From an uncultured Sutterella sp. (lineage in GTDB: Bacteria; Pseudomonadota; Gammaproteobacteria; Burkholderiales; Burkholderiaceae_F): a stretch of DNA of 10,810 nt. The DNA lies in assembly GCA_900544255.1 (NCBI GenBank), contig UQUM01000055.1, positions 1 to 10,810 of the forward strand, written 5' to 3'. Below are positions 1-6,440 of this stretch, piece by piece. The position numbers and the translations under genes were made by a program. Numbering within the stretch: position 1 is the stretch's first letter; each line of letters opens with the position of its first letter. The notes under the pieces were generated by a model. It was not told where the DNA came from. It did no database searches and worked only from the letters and a program-made list of their open reading frames with translations.

Positions 1-363
1 GGTTTCTTCGTGGGCAAACCCGACTTCACGAATCTTTTCCTTGTGTTGAAGCCCGTGGAAAACTACACCGGCCCTTATACGTATGAAGCGCTGACGAAGG
101 CAGGTGCCACCGTTCTGGGGTACGGTGCATTTCTGACCGCCGTCGTGCAGTTCCTGCTTTTGGCGTTCGTCATCTTCTGGCTCATCCGCATCGTGACGAT
201 TGTGCGTAAGAAGATTGAAGCGCAGACGGCGAAACTTCTTGCGGATAAGGAAGCGGAGCAAAAGGCCGAAGAAGCCGCAAAACCTGCCCCGGTGCCCGCG
301 GACGTGCAGCTTCTGCAGGAAATCCGTGACCTTCTCAAAGAAAAGAAAGCGGCTCAGGCGTAG
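1..363 (+). CDS. mscL: Large-conductance mechanosensitive channel MscL (5' end outside window)
   Basis: This is the C-terminal part of MscL, the homopentameric inner-membrane channel that opens under membrane tension and releases solutes during hypo-osmotic shock. The frame is open from base 1 (GFFVGKPDFTNLF), so the GTG at 10 is internal. About 45-50 residues, including the first transmembrane helix, are missing compared with the family's usual ~136-145 residues. What remains shows the periplasmic loop, the second transmembrane helix (GYGAFLTAVVQFLLLAFVIF and the following WLIRIV), a basic stretch, a charged Ala/Glu/Lys linker longer than that of E. coli, and the conserved C-terminal bundle helix LLQEIRDLLKE, which matches the E. 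coli LLTEIRDLLKE. A terminator follows within 25 bases, so this is the end of its transcription unit. Identification is very secure. Confidence 0.95.
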   Translation, partial: GFFVGKPDFTNLFLVLKPVENYTGPYTYEALTKAGATVLGYGAFLTAVVQFLLLAFVIFWLIRIVTIVRKKIEAQTAKLLADKEAEQKAEEAAKPAPVPADVQLLQEIRDLLKEKKAAQA

Positions 364-386
364 TGCTTTCGTCCTCAGCTGAGATC

Positions 387-432
387 CCCCGCATCAATTC
401 GTTATCACAACGGCGAAGTTGCGGGGTTTTTC
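387..432 (+). terminator. Rho-independent terminator of mscL
   Basis: CCCCGCA (387-393) pairs perfectly with TGCGGGG (420-426). The loop carries an inner CGTT/AACG stem (400-403 with 409-412). The hairpin is followed at once by TTTTT (427-431). It starts 23 bases after the mscL stop codon and should end mscL transcription, separating it from the downstream omega-RNA/iscB remnant. Confidence 0.85.
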
Positions 433-476
433 TTTGCTTGAAAAAGGGGCCCCAATTGGAATAGGTACCCGTGATA

Positions 477-762
477 AACTCAAGTTATTTAAGGTAGCTC
501 GAGTTGAATCTTCGTCAACCACCCCTGCCTAAAGGCAGAGGCCTGCGAAAGCTAGCCTTAGTTGACTAGCTCCAGCGGTGAGGCGTAATCCGAACTATGT
601 TGGTTGGGAATGTATAAGCACCGCGGAATGCCAATCCTAGTCCCGCGCTCTGCGGTTCGGGATTAAAAGCACTGAGAGGCAGGTGCGGTGTTGCGGGCGT
701 CTGAAACCCCTCTCAACATGGGCGAAGGATTACAACCGGACGCAAGTCCGAGGAGCCAAAAC
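477..762 (+). ncRNA. Probable HEARO / IscB omega-RNA (boundaries approximate)
   Basis: No protein frame explains this stretch, but it folds into a chain of perfect or near-perfect stems: AACTC/GAGTT (477-481/501-505), GTTGA/TCAAC (503-507/515-519), CTGCC/GGCAG with a TAAA loop (525-529/534-538), GCTAG/CTAGC (551-555/566-570), GCGGTG/CACCGC (575-580/619-624), TCCCG/CGGGA (641-645/658-662), GAGAGG/CCTCTC (674-679/709-714), GTTG/CAAC (690-693/714-717), and finally CGGAC-GCAA-GTCCG (737-750) closed by a GNRA loop. Some of these are alternatives to one another. It ends against the SD and TTG start of an IscB-type PLMP ORF, which is the position of HEARO/omega-RNAs in IscB elements. The family role is to guide the IscB nuclease with a guide taken from sequence just 5' of the scaffold. 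The assignment rests on structure and position, and the 5' end is uncertain (somewhere about 470-510). Confidence 0.7.
751..755 (+). promoter_or_regulatory. Shine-Dalgarno of the truncated iscB
   Basis: AGGAG lies seven bases before the TTG codon at 763. It sets the translation start at TTG-763 instead of the in-frame GTG at 688, which lies inside the structured RNA. It also overlaps the 3' end of the putative omega-RNA, so RNA folding and translation could interfere with each other. Confidence 0.7.
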
Positions 763-894
763 TTGAGAGTATTTGTTTTAAACAAACGAGGCCGACCGCT
801 GATGCCGTCTTCACCGGCGAAAGCGCGATTGCTTCTGAAAGAAAGGCAGCCGTTCAGCGTTTCTCTTCGGTCGACGCAGTTCCGGCTACTTTGA
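763..894 (+). pseudogene. iscB: Truncated iscB: PLMP (RRXRR) domain only, 43 codons
   Basis: The frame starts at TTG-763 behind a good SD and reads (M)RVFVLNKRGRPLMP, then SSPAKARLLLKE. This matches the start of IscB/HNH endonucleases of the OMEGA family (consensus of the type VFVLNKxGxPLMPCxPxKARxLLKEGKA). The usual Cys after PLMP is Ser here. After LLLKE the expected G-K-A-x-V-x-R segment is missing. The frame goes on RQPFSVSL, which could be the next PLMP strand (R-x-P-F-T-I-Q-L), and then ends at TGA (892-894). Full IscB proteins are about 400-500 residues with RuvC, bridge helix and HNH domains. Neither the remaining frames up to 1047 nor the neighbouring gene contains these, so the nuclease has been deleted. 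It is most simply a decayed element; a retained short peptide is possible but unproven. Confidence 0.75.
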
Positions 895-908
895 CATCCG
901 TCAGTTGA

Positions 909-929
909 CGGGAGAAAAAGTTTCTCCCG
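909..929. repeat. Perfect 9-bp inverted repeat between truncated iscB and the AAA/PD-(D/E)XK gene
   Basis: CGGGAGAAA (909-917) and TTTCTCCCG (921-929) are separated by AAG. Flanking GACG (907-910) and CGTC (931-934) offer an alternative extension. There is no T-run after it on the plus strand. It could be a terminator for the omega-RNA/iscB transcript, or a structural remnant of the deleted element. The rest of the 895-1047 interval holds no ORF that I recognise. Confidence 0.6.
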
Positions 930-999
930 CCGTCAGTCACCAGCATCTTCAGTTTTCAGAAAGACGAAAAACATTTTTAACTCAGCTTATTAAGGAGTA

Positions 1000-1046
1000 C
1001 GCGATTCCTTCCGCGACTGAAGTCGCGGGTTCTCTCGCGTAATTTC
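1000..1046 (-). repeat. IS200/IS605-type terminal hairpin, copy 1
   Basis: CCGCGAC (1011-1017), loop TGAA, GTCGCGG (1022-1028) is a perfect 7-bp stem. On the minus strand it reads GAACCCGCGACTTCAGTCG, the form typical of right-end hairpins of TnpB-type elements. About 45 bases here are strongly similar to 10078-10123: both share ATTCCT, CGACTGAAGTCGCGGG, GCG and ATTT in the same order. Its last bases directly abut the ATG of the AAA/PD-(D/E)XK gene. It may be the end of the iscB-derived element or the footprint of another, lost element of the same family. Confidence 0.55.
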
Positions 1047-1047
1047 T

Positions 1048-2844
1048 ATGAAAAAAACGTTGCCGATCGGCGTGCAGGACTATGCCGTCTTCGTTAAGAA
1101 AAACTGCTACTACGTAGATAAGACGCCGTTCATCAAGCCTTTATTGACTTCAGGGACAGCAGTCCAATTGATAACGCGTCCTCGGCGGTTCGGCAAGACA
1201 CTTTTCATGGATACGTTGAAGTCGTTTCTGCAAATCGACAAAAACCATCCTGGTGATGCTTCGTGCCAACAAACTCTTTTTTCGGAAACCGCCGTTATTG
1301 AAGACAAAGCTTTCTGCACTAAATACATGGGACAATTTCCCGTCCTCTTTATTACGCTGAAGGGCGTTGAAGGTGACTCGTTTGAGATGGCTTACGGCGT
1401 CTTGGCACAGAAAATCGTGGATCTCGCTGAACAATATGACTATCTCGGCAACAGTTCGCGGTTGAGTGACGCTGAAAAACAGTACTTGAACCATTTTTCA
1501 TCTTTGGATTTCATGATGAATCCGGAGAATCGGCTCATTGCGCAATCGTTTTTGCGGGTGATGGTAACCTGCCTATCCAAACATTTCGGGCAGCAGGTAG
1601 TTTTACTGATTGATGAATATGACGTACCGCTGGCGAAAGCGGCAGAAAAAGGCTACTACCGGAGGATGGTTGACTTTGTCCGCGCTTTTCTTGGTCAGGT
1701 TCTGAAGCCGGATACGCTTTCCGGCAACGCGGGTGCTTTGCCATATCTGGAAAAAGCAGTGCTCACCGGTTGCCTGCGCGTCGGTAAAGAAAGCATTTTT
1801 TCCGATTTCAATAACCCGGCGGTCAACACGGTTTGTTCGATTGAGCCAGACTTTAATGAATTGTTCGGATTTACCTCGGCAGAAGTGAAGGCTTTGTTGG
1901 ATTATTGCGGTCTGACTTCGTATGAAGAAATCGTCAAGCGCTGGTACGATGGGTATCGCATTGGTTCGAGCGAGGTTTACTGTCCTTGGGACGTTATTAA
2001 TTTCTGCAGTAAAGCTTTAAAGGCGGCAGAAGACAAGCAAGTGCCTTATGCTCCGGAAAACTTTTGGAAGACTTCCAGTGCCAATCAAGTCATCACCGAT
2101 TTTCTCGCATTTCTTTCCGGGAAAGAAACCGAACGAATGCAGACGTTGGTGGACGGAGGGGCGATCGACATTACCGTCAATGAAAAACTCAATTACAACG
2201 ATCTTGAAGCGCATGATCCCGAGGATTTTTGGACGTTGCTTCTGTCTTCAGGATACCTAACGATTGCCGAGCGAAGCTCTGTGGTCAGTACGACGTTAAA
2301 GGTGAGAATTCCCAATGAGGAAATTCGCGAGACATTTCGTGAAAAAATTCTTGGGTTTTTCTCCAAATCCAACCGCCGGTACCGGCAGCATGCCGTTGAA
2401 ATGGTCGAAACGGCATTGAAAGCTGATGCCGCCGGCGTGAAGCGTGTGCTGATGCAATTGCTGATCAATTACGTGTCGGTAAGAGATACTGCCACCAAAG
2501 CATCCGCTGAAAATTACTACCACGCCTTCCTCTTAGGGCTTTTAACGGGTGCGGAAGGAATAATCACCAACTTGGCATCAAACGTTGAATCCGGAGACGG
2601 GTACGCGGATATGATCTTTACGGATGCCTTTGAAGAGGCGGGCGTCGTTATCGAAGTCAAACGCTGTGGTGAAAAAACCGAGATGGCGGACGCCGCCGAG
2701 CGCGCCATGAAGCAGATCGGCGACAAGCGATACGACACTTACCTGCGAAGAATCGGTTGCTCCAAGGTGGTCGGCCTGGGAATTGCTTTCAGCGGCAAGT
2801 CCTGTGCCGTAACGGCTGCGGAACTGACGACGTCGAAGCATTGA
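1048..2844 (+). CDS. AAA-ATPase-like protein with C-terminal PD-(D/E)XK nuclease domain
   Basis: This 598-residue protein has the two-domain layout of the 'AAA-ATPase-like' (PF09820) plus 'PD-(D/E)XK nuclease superfamily' (PF08011) family, common in gut bacteria, often in several copies, with no firmly assigned function. The N-terminus has the typical Y-V-D-K-T-x-F-I segment (22-29) and a P-loop RPRRFGKT (44-51). The Walker B-like strand is VVLLIDEYD (184-192, D189/E190), followed by the conserved WYDGY (299-303). In the C-terminal part YYHAFLLGLL (490-499), GYADMIF (D521) and IEVKRC (E536, K538) form a D...E-x-K site that looks intact, followed by a QI..K.Y helix. Length is normal. ATG-1048 is the first usable start after an in-frame TGA at 1018 and has no clear SD. 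A role in genome defence or as a selfish element is often suspected for such proteins but is not shown here. Confidence 0.88.
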   Translation: MKKTLPIGVQDYAVFVKKNCYYVDKTPFIKPLLTSGTAVQLITRPRRFGKTLFMDTLKSFLQIDKNHPGDASCQQTLFSETAVIEDKAFCTKYMGQFPVLFITLKGVEGDSFEMAYGVLAQKIVDLAEQYDYLGNSSRLSDAEKQYLNHFSSLDFMMNPENRLIAQSFLRVMVTCLSKHFGQQVVLLIDEYDVPLAKAAEKGYYRRMVDFVRAFLGQVLKPDTLSGNAGALPYLEKAVLTGCLRVGKESIFSDFNNPAVNTVCSIEPDFNELFGFTSAEVKALLDYCGLTSYEEIVKRWYDGYRIGSSEVYCPWDVINFCSKALKAAEDKQVPYAPENFWKTSSANQVITDFLAFLSGKETERMQTLVDGGAIDITVNEKLNYNDLEAHDPEDFWTLLLSSGYLTIAERSSVVSTTLKVRIPNEEIRETFREKILGFFSKSNRRYRQHAVEMVETALKADAAGVKRVLMQLLINYVSVRDTATKASAENYYHAFLLGLLTGAEGIITNLASNVESGDGYADMIFTDAFEEAGVVIEVKRCGEKTEMADAAERAMKQIGDKRYDTYLRRIGCSKVVGLGIAFSGKSCAVTAAELTTSKH

Positions 2845-2853
2845 GCTCACAAA

Positions 2854-2879
2854 GGGGAGAAGCAGCAAGACTTCTCCCC
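2854..2879. terminator. Bidirectional terminator hairpin between convergent genes
   Basis: GGGGAGAAG (2854-2862) and CTTCTCCCC (2871-2879) form a perfect 9-bp stem with an 8-base loop. It lies 9 bases after the AAA/PD-(D/E)XK stop and 6 bases beyond the rlhA stop. On the minus strand the stem is followed by TTTGT, so it fits best as the terminator of the rlhA operon. On the plus strand it lacks a T-run and would be weaker. Confidence 0.65.
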
Positions 2880-2885
2880 GGTCTC

Positions 2886-4859
2886 TCAGGAGAGCACTGC
2901 AGGAAATTCGTCACCGGCCCAGCCGATGTGCATCTCGCAGGCCTTGCAGTCAAAGCGAGCCACAAGACGTCGCCCCTTGTCATCGACAAGAAAGAGCGAC
3001 TCAGGCTTTAAGTGCCCGCCGTTCATGGCCTTAAAGCGTTCTTTCGCCGCTTCATCACCTTTGGTCTGTCGGGGGCAGAGCCCCAGCGTCCAGCGGATGC
3101 AGTGCCGGGTGTGCATCAAGGAGTCCGTCGTCTGAAGAGGCGCGGGATCCGCTTCCGCGGCAGATTCAATGCGGATGACGCCGTGCGATTTCCAGAAGGC
3201 GACGGCTTTTTCATTAGCAACGTTGCCTCGAAAATCCAAAGTGGTTTCCGGGGAGGAGTTCCCGTCCAAAGACCGATGACGCACGCCGTGGGCGTGTCCC
3301 GCCCGCACCGCGGCAGAAAGTTGCTCCAACACTTGGCGACGCAGGTCGTTGGCTGCCGACATCGGTACAAACGGCACGGCATCGTCGCCCAACGCCGAAG
3401 CGTCAATCGTCACGCCGGCCGCCTCAAACACCGTATCACCGGTTTTAGTGAGCGCATTGGCAAGCGTCTCTCGGGCACGATCCGCGTTTTTTGCCGCCTG
3501 CACGGCAAAGGGACGTTCGACCGATGCGTGATAGGCTGCTGCAGCCGCCTCAAGGGTGAGGCAATCCGTCCGTGCGGTGAGCTTAAACGCAACCGGGATC
3601 AACCGGCGAGACGTCGTTCCTTCCAACACTTTCGCAAAAAGGCGGTCTTTGTTGCGGTTAAGCATTGTCCCGACTGCCAAATGCGGATGACGCGCAAGCG
3701 ACTCACGTAAGTAAATCGTCGTCGTACCGTTCACGTTCACTTCCGCCCGATTGACGGCGAGTCCCTGAAGTTCCTCGTTGGCATCAAGGTACACAAGACC
3801 GTCGCCGTTGGCGAGTTCCGTCTGCGTCTTAACGGTCACCGCGGCGGGGTGCGAGGCTAACTTCACAACGCGCCCCACGGTTTCCCCGGTGCTCTTGGGC
3901 GTTGCCAATTGCGCAATCATCGGGCGACGGCCGTTCACAAAGTAGTCCGTCGCCCCCCGGTGGAACGTCCGACACGGATCGGGCGTAAACGTAAAGGTCG
4001 TGTTTCCGAGGCTTTCGGAGTGCCAACCGTCGGCCTGCCGTCGGCGAATCAAGTCGTCGAGTTTTTGACGGTAATACGCCGTGATGTTCTTCACGTACGC
4101 GGCGTCCTTAAGCCGTCCTTCGATCTTAAAACTCGTGACGCCCGCGTCAACGAGCGCTTCCAAATTGCCGCTCTGATCGTTGTCCATCAGACTCAGAACG
4201 TGTTTACGGTGAGCCAACTCCCGTCCGTCGCGGTCAAAAACGGAGTAGGGCAGGCGGCAAGGCTGGGCGCAGGCTCCGCGGTTCGCGCTGCGGCCCGTTT
4301 CCGCGCAGGACAAGTAACAGCGCCCGGAATAGGAGACGCAGAGCGCACCGTGCACAAAAAACTCAATGCGTGCGCGAGCCATTGCTTCTCGGCAACGGCG
4401 AATTTCTTCAAGCGTCAGTTCCCGGGCGAGCACAATTTGGTTGAATCCGAGGTTATCGAGAAAAGCCGCTTTTTCCGGCGTGCGGATGTCGCACTGGGTG
4501 GACGCATGGATTTCGAGGGGCGGCAGCTCTTCGGTGAGCAACCCCATGTCTTGAATGATGAGGGCATCAACGCCGGCATCGTATGCCTGCCACGCAAGCC
4601 GCACCGCCTCAGCCAACTCCTCGTTGAAGAGAACGGTATTAAGCGTCATGTAGACGCGGGCATGATAGTTCTTCGCCCAAGCCGCAAGCTGCGCAAGATC
4701 ATCCAGGGAATTCCCGGCGGCAGCCCGCGCACCGAACCCGGGGCCGCCGATATAAACGGCATCGGCCCCGTGATCAATTGCCGCACGTGCTACGTCCGCA
4801 TCGCGCGCCGGTGCCAGAAGTTCAAGCGGAAAACGCCGGGCGGCGTCTGCGGGAACCAT
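2886..4859 (-). CDS. rlhA: 23S rRNA C2501 hydroxylase RlhA (peptidase U32 family)
   Basis: RlhA (YdcP in E. coli) makes 5-hydroxycytidine at position 2501 of 23S rRNA. The protein begins MVPADAARRFPLELLAPARD and shows the U32 features in order: the LLAPARD start, AVYIGGPGFGAR, a TIM-barrel-like body with LEIHASTQC, then the hallmark cysteine cluster HGALCVSYSGRCYLSC with ACAQPC (Cys 174, 181, 185, 197, 201), taken to bind an iron-sulfur cluster. SFKIEGRLKD follows. The C-terminal region with RWTLGLCPRQTKGDE and FDCKACEMHIG is typical of the long RlhA subgroup and absent from short U32 proteins such as TrhP. The start at 4859 gives 657 residues (E. coli has about 650). An upstream in-frame start at 4970 would add 37 residues read from inside the neighbouring gene and is unlikely. 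The ATG shares one base with the preceding TAA (TAATG), which implies translational coupling. Confidence 0.9.
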   Translation of the reverse strand: MVPADAARRFPLELLAPARDADVARAAIDHGADAVYIGGPGFGARAAAGNSLDDLAQLAAWAKNYHARVYMTLNTVLFNEELAEAVRLAWQAYDAGVDALIIQDMGLLTEELPPLEIHASTQCDIRTPEKAAFLDNLGFNQIVLARELTLEEIRRCREAMARARIEFFVHGALCVSYSGRCYLSCAETGRSANRGACAQPCRLPYSVFDRDGRELAHRKHVLSLMDNDQSGNLEALVDAGVTSFKIEGRLKDAAYVKNITAYYRQKLDDLIRRRQADGWHSESLGNTTFTFTPDPCRTFHRGATDYFVNGRRPMIAQLATPKSTGETVGRVVKLASHPAAVTVKTQTELANGDGLVYLDANEELQGLAVNRAEVNVNGTTTIYLRESLARHPHLAVGTMLNRNKDRLFAKVLEGTTSRRLIPVAFKLTARTDCLTLEAAAAAYHASVERPFAVQAAKNADRARETLANALTKTGDTVFEAAGVTIDASALGDDAVPFVPMSAANDLRRQVLEQLSAAVRAGHAHGVRHRSLDGNSSPETTLDFRGNVANEKAVAFWKSHGVIRIESAAEADPAPLQTTDSLMHTRHCIRWTLGLCPRQTKGDEAAKERFKAMNGGHLKPESLFLVDDKGRRLVARFDCKACEMHIGWAGDEFPAVLS

Positions 4860-5659
4860 TACTTTTTCGCCGGCTGCTTCACCGGCTCCAGATGAATCAG
4901 CATACGGGCCTTGCCGTCCGCGGCGCTCGGAAGCGCTTCGGAATACACCTTCGCCTTGGGCTTCACGCATTTTTCGACGGCAAGATAGTCCCCCAATTCC
5001 TTGTCGCCCGCACGGGTTGCGGCCGTCGCCGGGGATTCCCCGCGTTCCGTGCAGAGATCGCGATAAGCGCCGTGTTTCAAAAGGAGCATCACTGCCTGGC
5101 GGGAGGGTTTGCGGGCTGCCATGTATAAGGGCGTCACTCCGGCGCGCGTCTGTACATTTACATCAGCCCCCAGATCAAGGAGCCACTGCATGATTTCGAC
5201 ATGACCTTCGGTCGCTGCGTAGTGAAGCGGCGTCCAACCGGATTTATTGACCTTGGCCCCCATCGCAACCAAGCGTTCCGCCATCTTCTGGTCGCCCCTT
5301 AAGGCGGCCATCATGAGCGCGTTCTCCCCCAAGCGGCTTTCAAGGTTCACGTCGATCCCGGGGGCCGCGAGAAGAACTTCGATAACGGGCTGATTGCCCC
5401 AGCGCATGGCACGCACAAGAGCGGGGTCGCCGTCTGCGACCAACGTATTGGGGCTCACGCCCGCCTTCAGGAGGTCGGCAACGACGTCGGCACGGTTTTT
5501 ATCGACGGCACCCGCGAAATTGGCCCATGTTTCTTCCGGACCCGCGGCTTTCACTGTCGTCGTTTGATTTTCAATGACGCCGAAATCATTGGTTTTGGGC
5601 TCAGAGGCGCAGCCCGCGAGAAGCGCTGCGAGCGCCGCAGCAATAAAAAGATTACGCAT
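4859..5659 (-). CDS. Ankyrin-repeat lipoprotein
   Basis: This 266-residue protein has a short lipoprotein signal: Met-Arg-Asn, then a hydrophobic Ala/Leu stretch ending in the lipobox LLAGC, with Cys17 as the lipidated residue. No Asp follows the Cys (it is C-A-S-E), so outer-membrane sorting is likely if Lol rules apply. A linker is followed by about five ankyrin repeats: roughly 78-108 (GDPALVRAMRWGN), 111-140 (GENALMMAALRGD), 141-170 (GWTPLHYAATEGH), 174-203 (GVTPLYMAARKPS) and 206-228 (GESPATAATRAGD). The tail is rich in Lys and Pro. Ankyrin repeats bind proteins, but the partner cannot be told from sequence. The start overlaps the end of the tatD-like gene by 8 bases and the stop overlaps the rlhA start by 1 base, so it is in the operon interior. 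No SD is visible, as expected for a coupled start. Confidence 0.88.
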   Translation of the reverse strand: MRNLFIAAALAALLAGCASEPKTNDFGVIENQTTTVKAAGPEETWANFAGAVDKNRADVVADLLKAGVSPNTLVADGDPALVRAMRWGNQPVIEVLLAAPGIDVNLESRLGENALMMAALRGDQKMAERLVAMGAKVNKSGWTPLHYAATEGHVEIMQWLLDLGADVNVQTRAGVTPLYMAARKPSRQAVMLLLKHGAYRDLCTERGESPATAATRAGDKELGDYLAVEKCVKPKAKVYSEALPSAADGKARMLIHLEPVKQPAKK

Positions 5660-6440
5660 GATTCAAATGGAAAAAGTTAAGGGCGTTCTTAGTCGTAACA
5701 CGGGCTACTTCCTCAAAGGAAAGGTCTTTCACCGCCGCGATTTTTTCCGCAACTTTCGCCACAAAAGCCGGTTCGTTTCGTTTGCCGCGGTAGGGAACAG
5801 GGGCCATATAAGGGCAGTCGGTTTCGACCATCAGGTTCTGCAAAGGCACGACCCGTGCGGTTTCGGCAAGCGCTGCCGCACTTTTGAAGGTGACGACGCC
5901 CGTAAAAGAAACGAGACCGCCGGCGTCCACCGCCCTTAGCGCACAATCGGTCGTGCCGCCGAAACAATGAAGAACAAACCCCGCGTCGCCCGCATGCATC
6001 TCGGTGAGAATGGCAAGGGCATCGTCTTCCGCTTCCCGCGCGTGCACAATGATCGGTTTTTTTAGGTGCAGCGCCGCTTCGATGTGCCGGCGGAAACGGT
6101 TCTTCTGCCAAGTGAGGTCACCCTTACACCAGTGATAATCGAGCCCCGTTTCACCAACGGCAACCATTTCCGGCGCGGAACACACGTCGATGATCCGCTC
6201 AAGCGTCACTTCCGGATGCTCATCGGACACCTCGTACTCGGGATGCAGTGCCCAGGCGCCGTAAAGAAACCCGGGATTGGCCCGCACCAAGTCGGTGACC
6301 GTACCGATTTCCCTTTCTTCGCAGCCGATCACCATCGCGCCCACGAGCCCCGCCGACTTCATGCGATCGATGACGGCGGCGCGATCCTCGGCAAACTCCG
6401 GCGCGTTGATGTGACTGTGACTGTCAAAAAGCGGACTCAT
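5652..6440 (-). CDS. TatD-family metal-dependent hydrolase (DNase-like)
   Basis: This 262-residue protein is a TatD-family TIM-barrel metallohydrolase, of normal length for the family. Metal-binding and family motifs are all present: DSHSHIN (H8 and H10), LHPEY (H66), GETGLDYHW (E97), IVHARE (H133), VLHCFGG (H158) and ETDCPYMAP (D208). Members are cytoplasmic Mg-dependent 3'-5' exonucleases or hydrolases linked to DNA repair and RNA turnover. Paralogues (TatD, YcfH, YjjV) cannot be separated with confidence here; the EAxxDALAIL and KSAxxLAE context looks closest to the YcfH type, so no symbol is given. The ATG at 6440 shares one base with the TAA of the upstream acyl-CoA synthetase gene (TAATG). 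No SD is seen. Confidence 0.9.
   Translation of the reverse strand: MSPLFDSHSHINAPEFAEDRAAVIDRMKSAGLVGAMVIGCEEREIGTVTDLVRANPGFLYGAWALHPEYEVSDEHPEVTLERIIDVCSAPEMVAVGETGLDYHWCKGDLTWQKNRFRRHIEAALHLKKPIIVHAREAEDDALAILTEMHAGDAGFVLHCFGGTTDCALRAVDAGGLVSFTGVVTFKSAAALAETARVVPLQNLMVETDCPYMAPVPYRGKRNEPAFVAKVAEKIAAVKDLSFEEVARVTTKNALNFFHLNHA

Larger units (their letters stand above)
477..1046 (+). mobile_element. Remnant of an IscB (OMEGA) insertion element
   Basis: This groups the omega-RNA, the truncated iscB, the 909-929 inverted repeat and the terminal hairpin at 1011-1028 as one decayed insertion between mscL and the AAA/PD-(D/E)XK gene. IscB elements belong to the IS200/IS605 superfamily, encode the omega-RNA near the left end, and are moved in trans by a TnpA transposase. 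No tnpA is seen here. The left boundary is not defined by any repeat I can see. The right boundary assumes that the hairpin belongs to this element. Confidence 0.45.

Noticed and set aside
438..466. Possible promoter for the omega-RNA (TTGAAA followed by ATAGGT)
   Set aside because: The -10 box is poor at any allowed spacing, so I do not list it as a feature.
688..762. Upstream extension of the iscB fragment to GTG-688
   Set aside because: These 25 codons lie in the structured RNA and do not resemble IscB; the AGGAG at 751-755 and the PLMP homology both point to TTG-763.
477..762. CRISPR array, tRNA or group II intron as explanation of the structured region
   Set aside because: No spaced direct repeats, no tRNA cloverleaf with anticodon arm, and no reverse transcriptase or domain V-type end; adjacency to the PLMP ORF fits an omega-RNA better.
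3909..4895. Long plus-strand open frame (328 codons) opposite rlhA
   Set aside because: It lies wholly antisense to the well-conserved rlhA and has no recognisable motif; high GC content keeps the opposite frame open.
4860..4970. N-terminal extension of RlhA to 4970
   Set aside because: The extra 37 residues overlap the ankyrin lipoprotein gene and do not match the family start; ATG-4859 gives the expected length and a TAATG junction.
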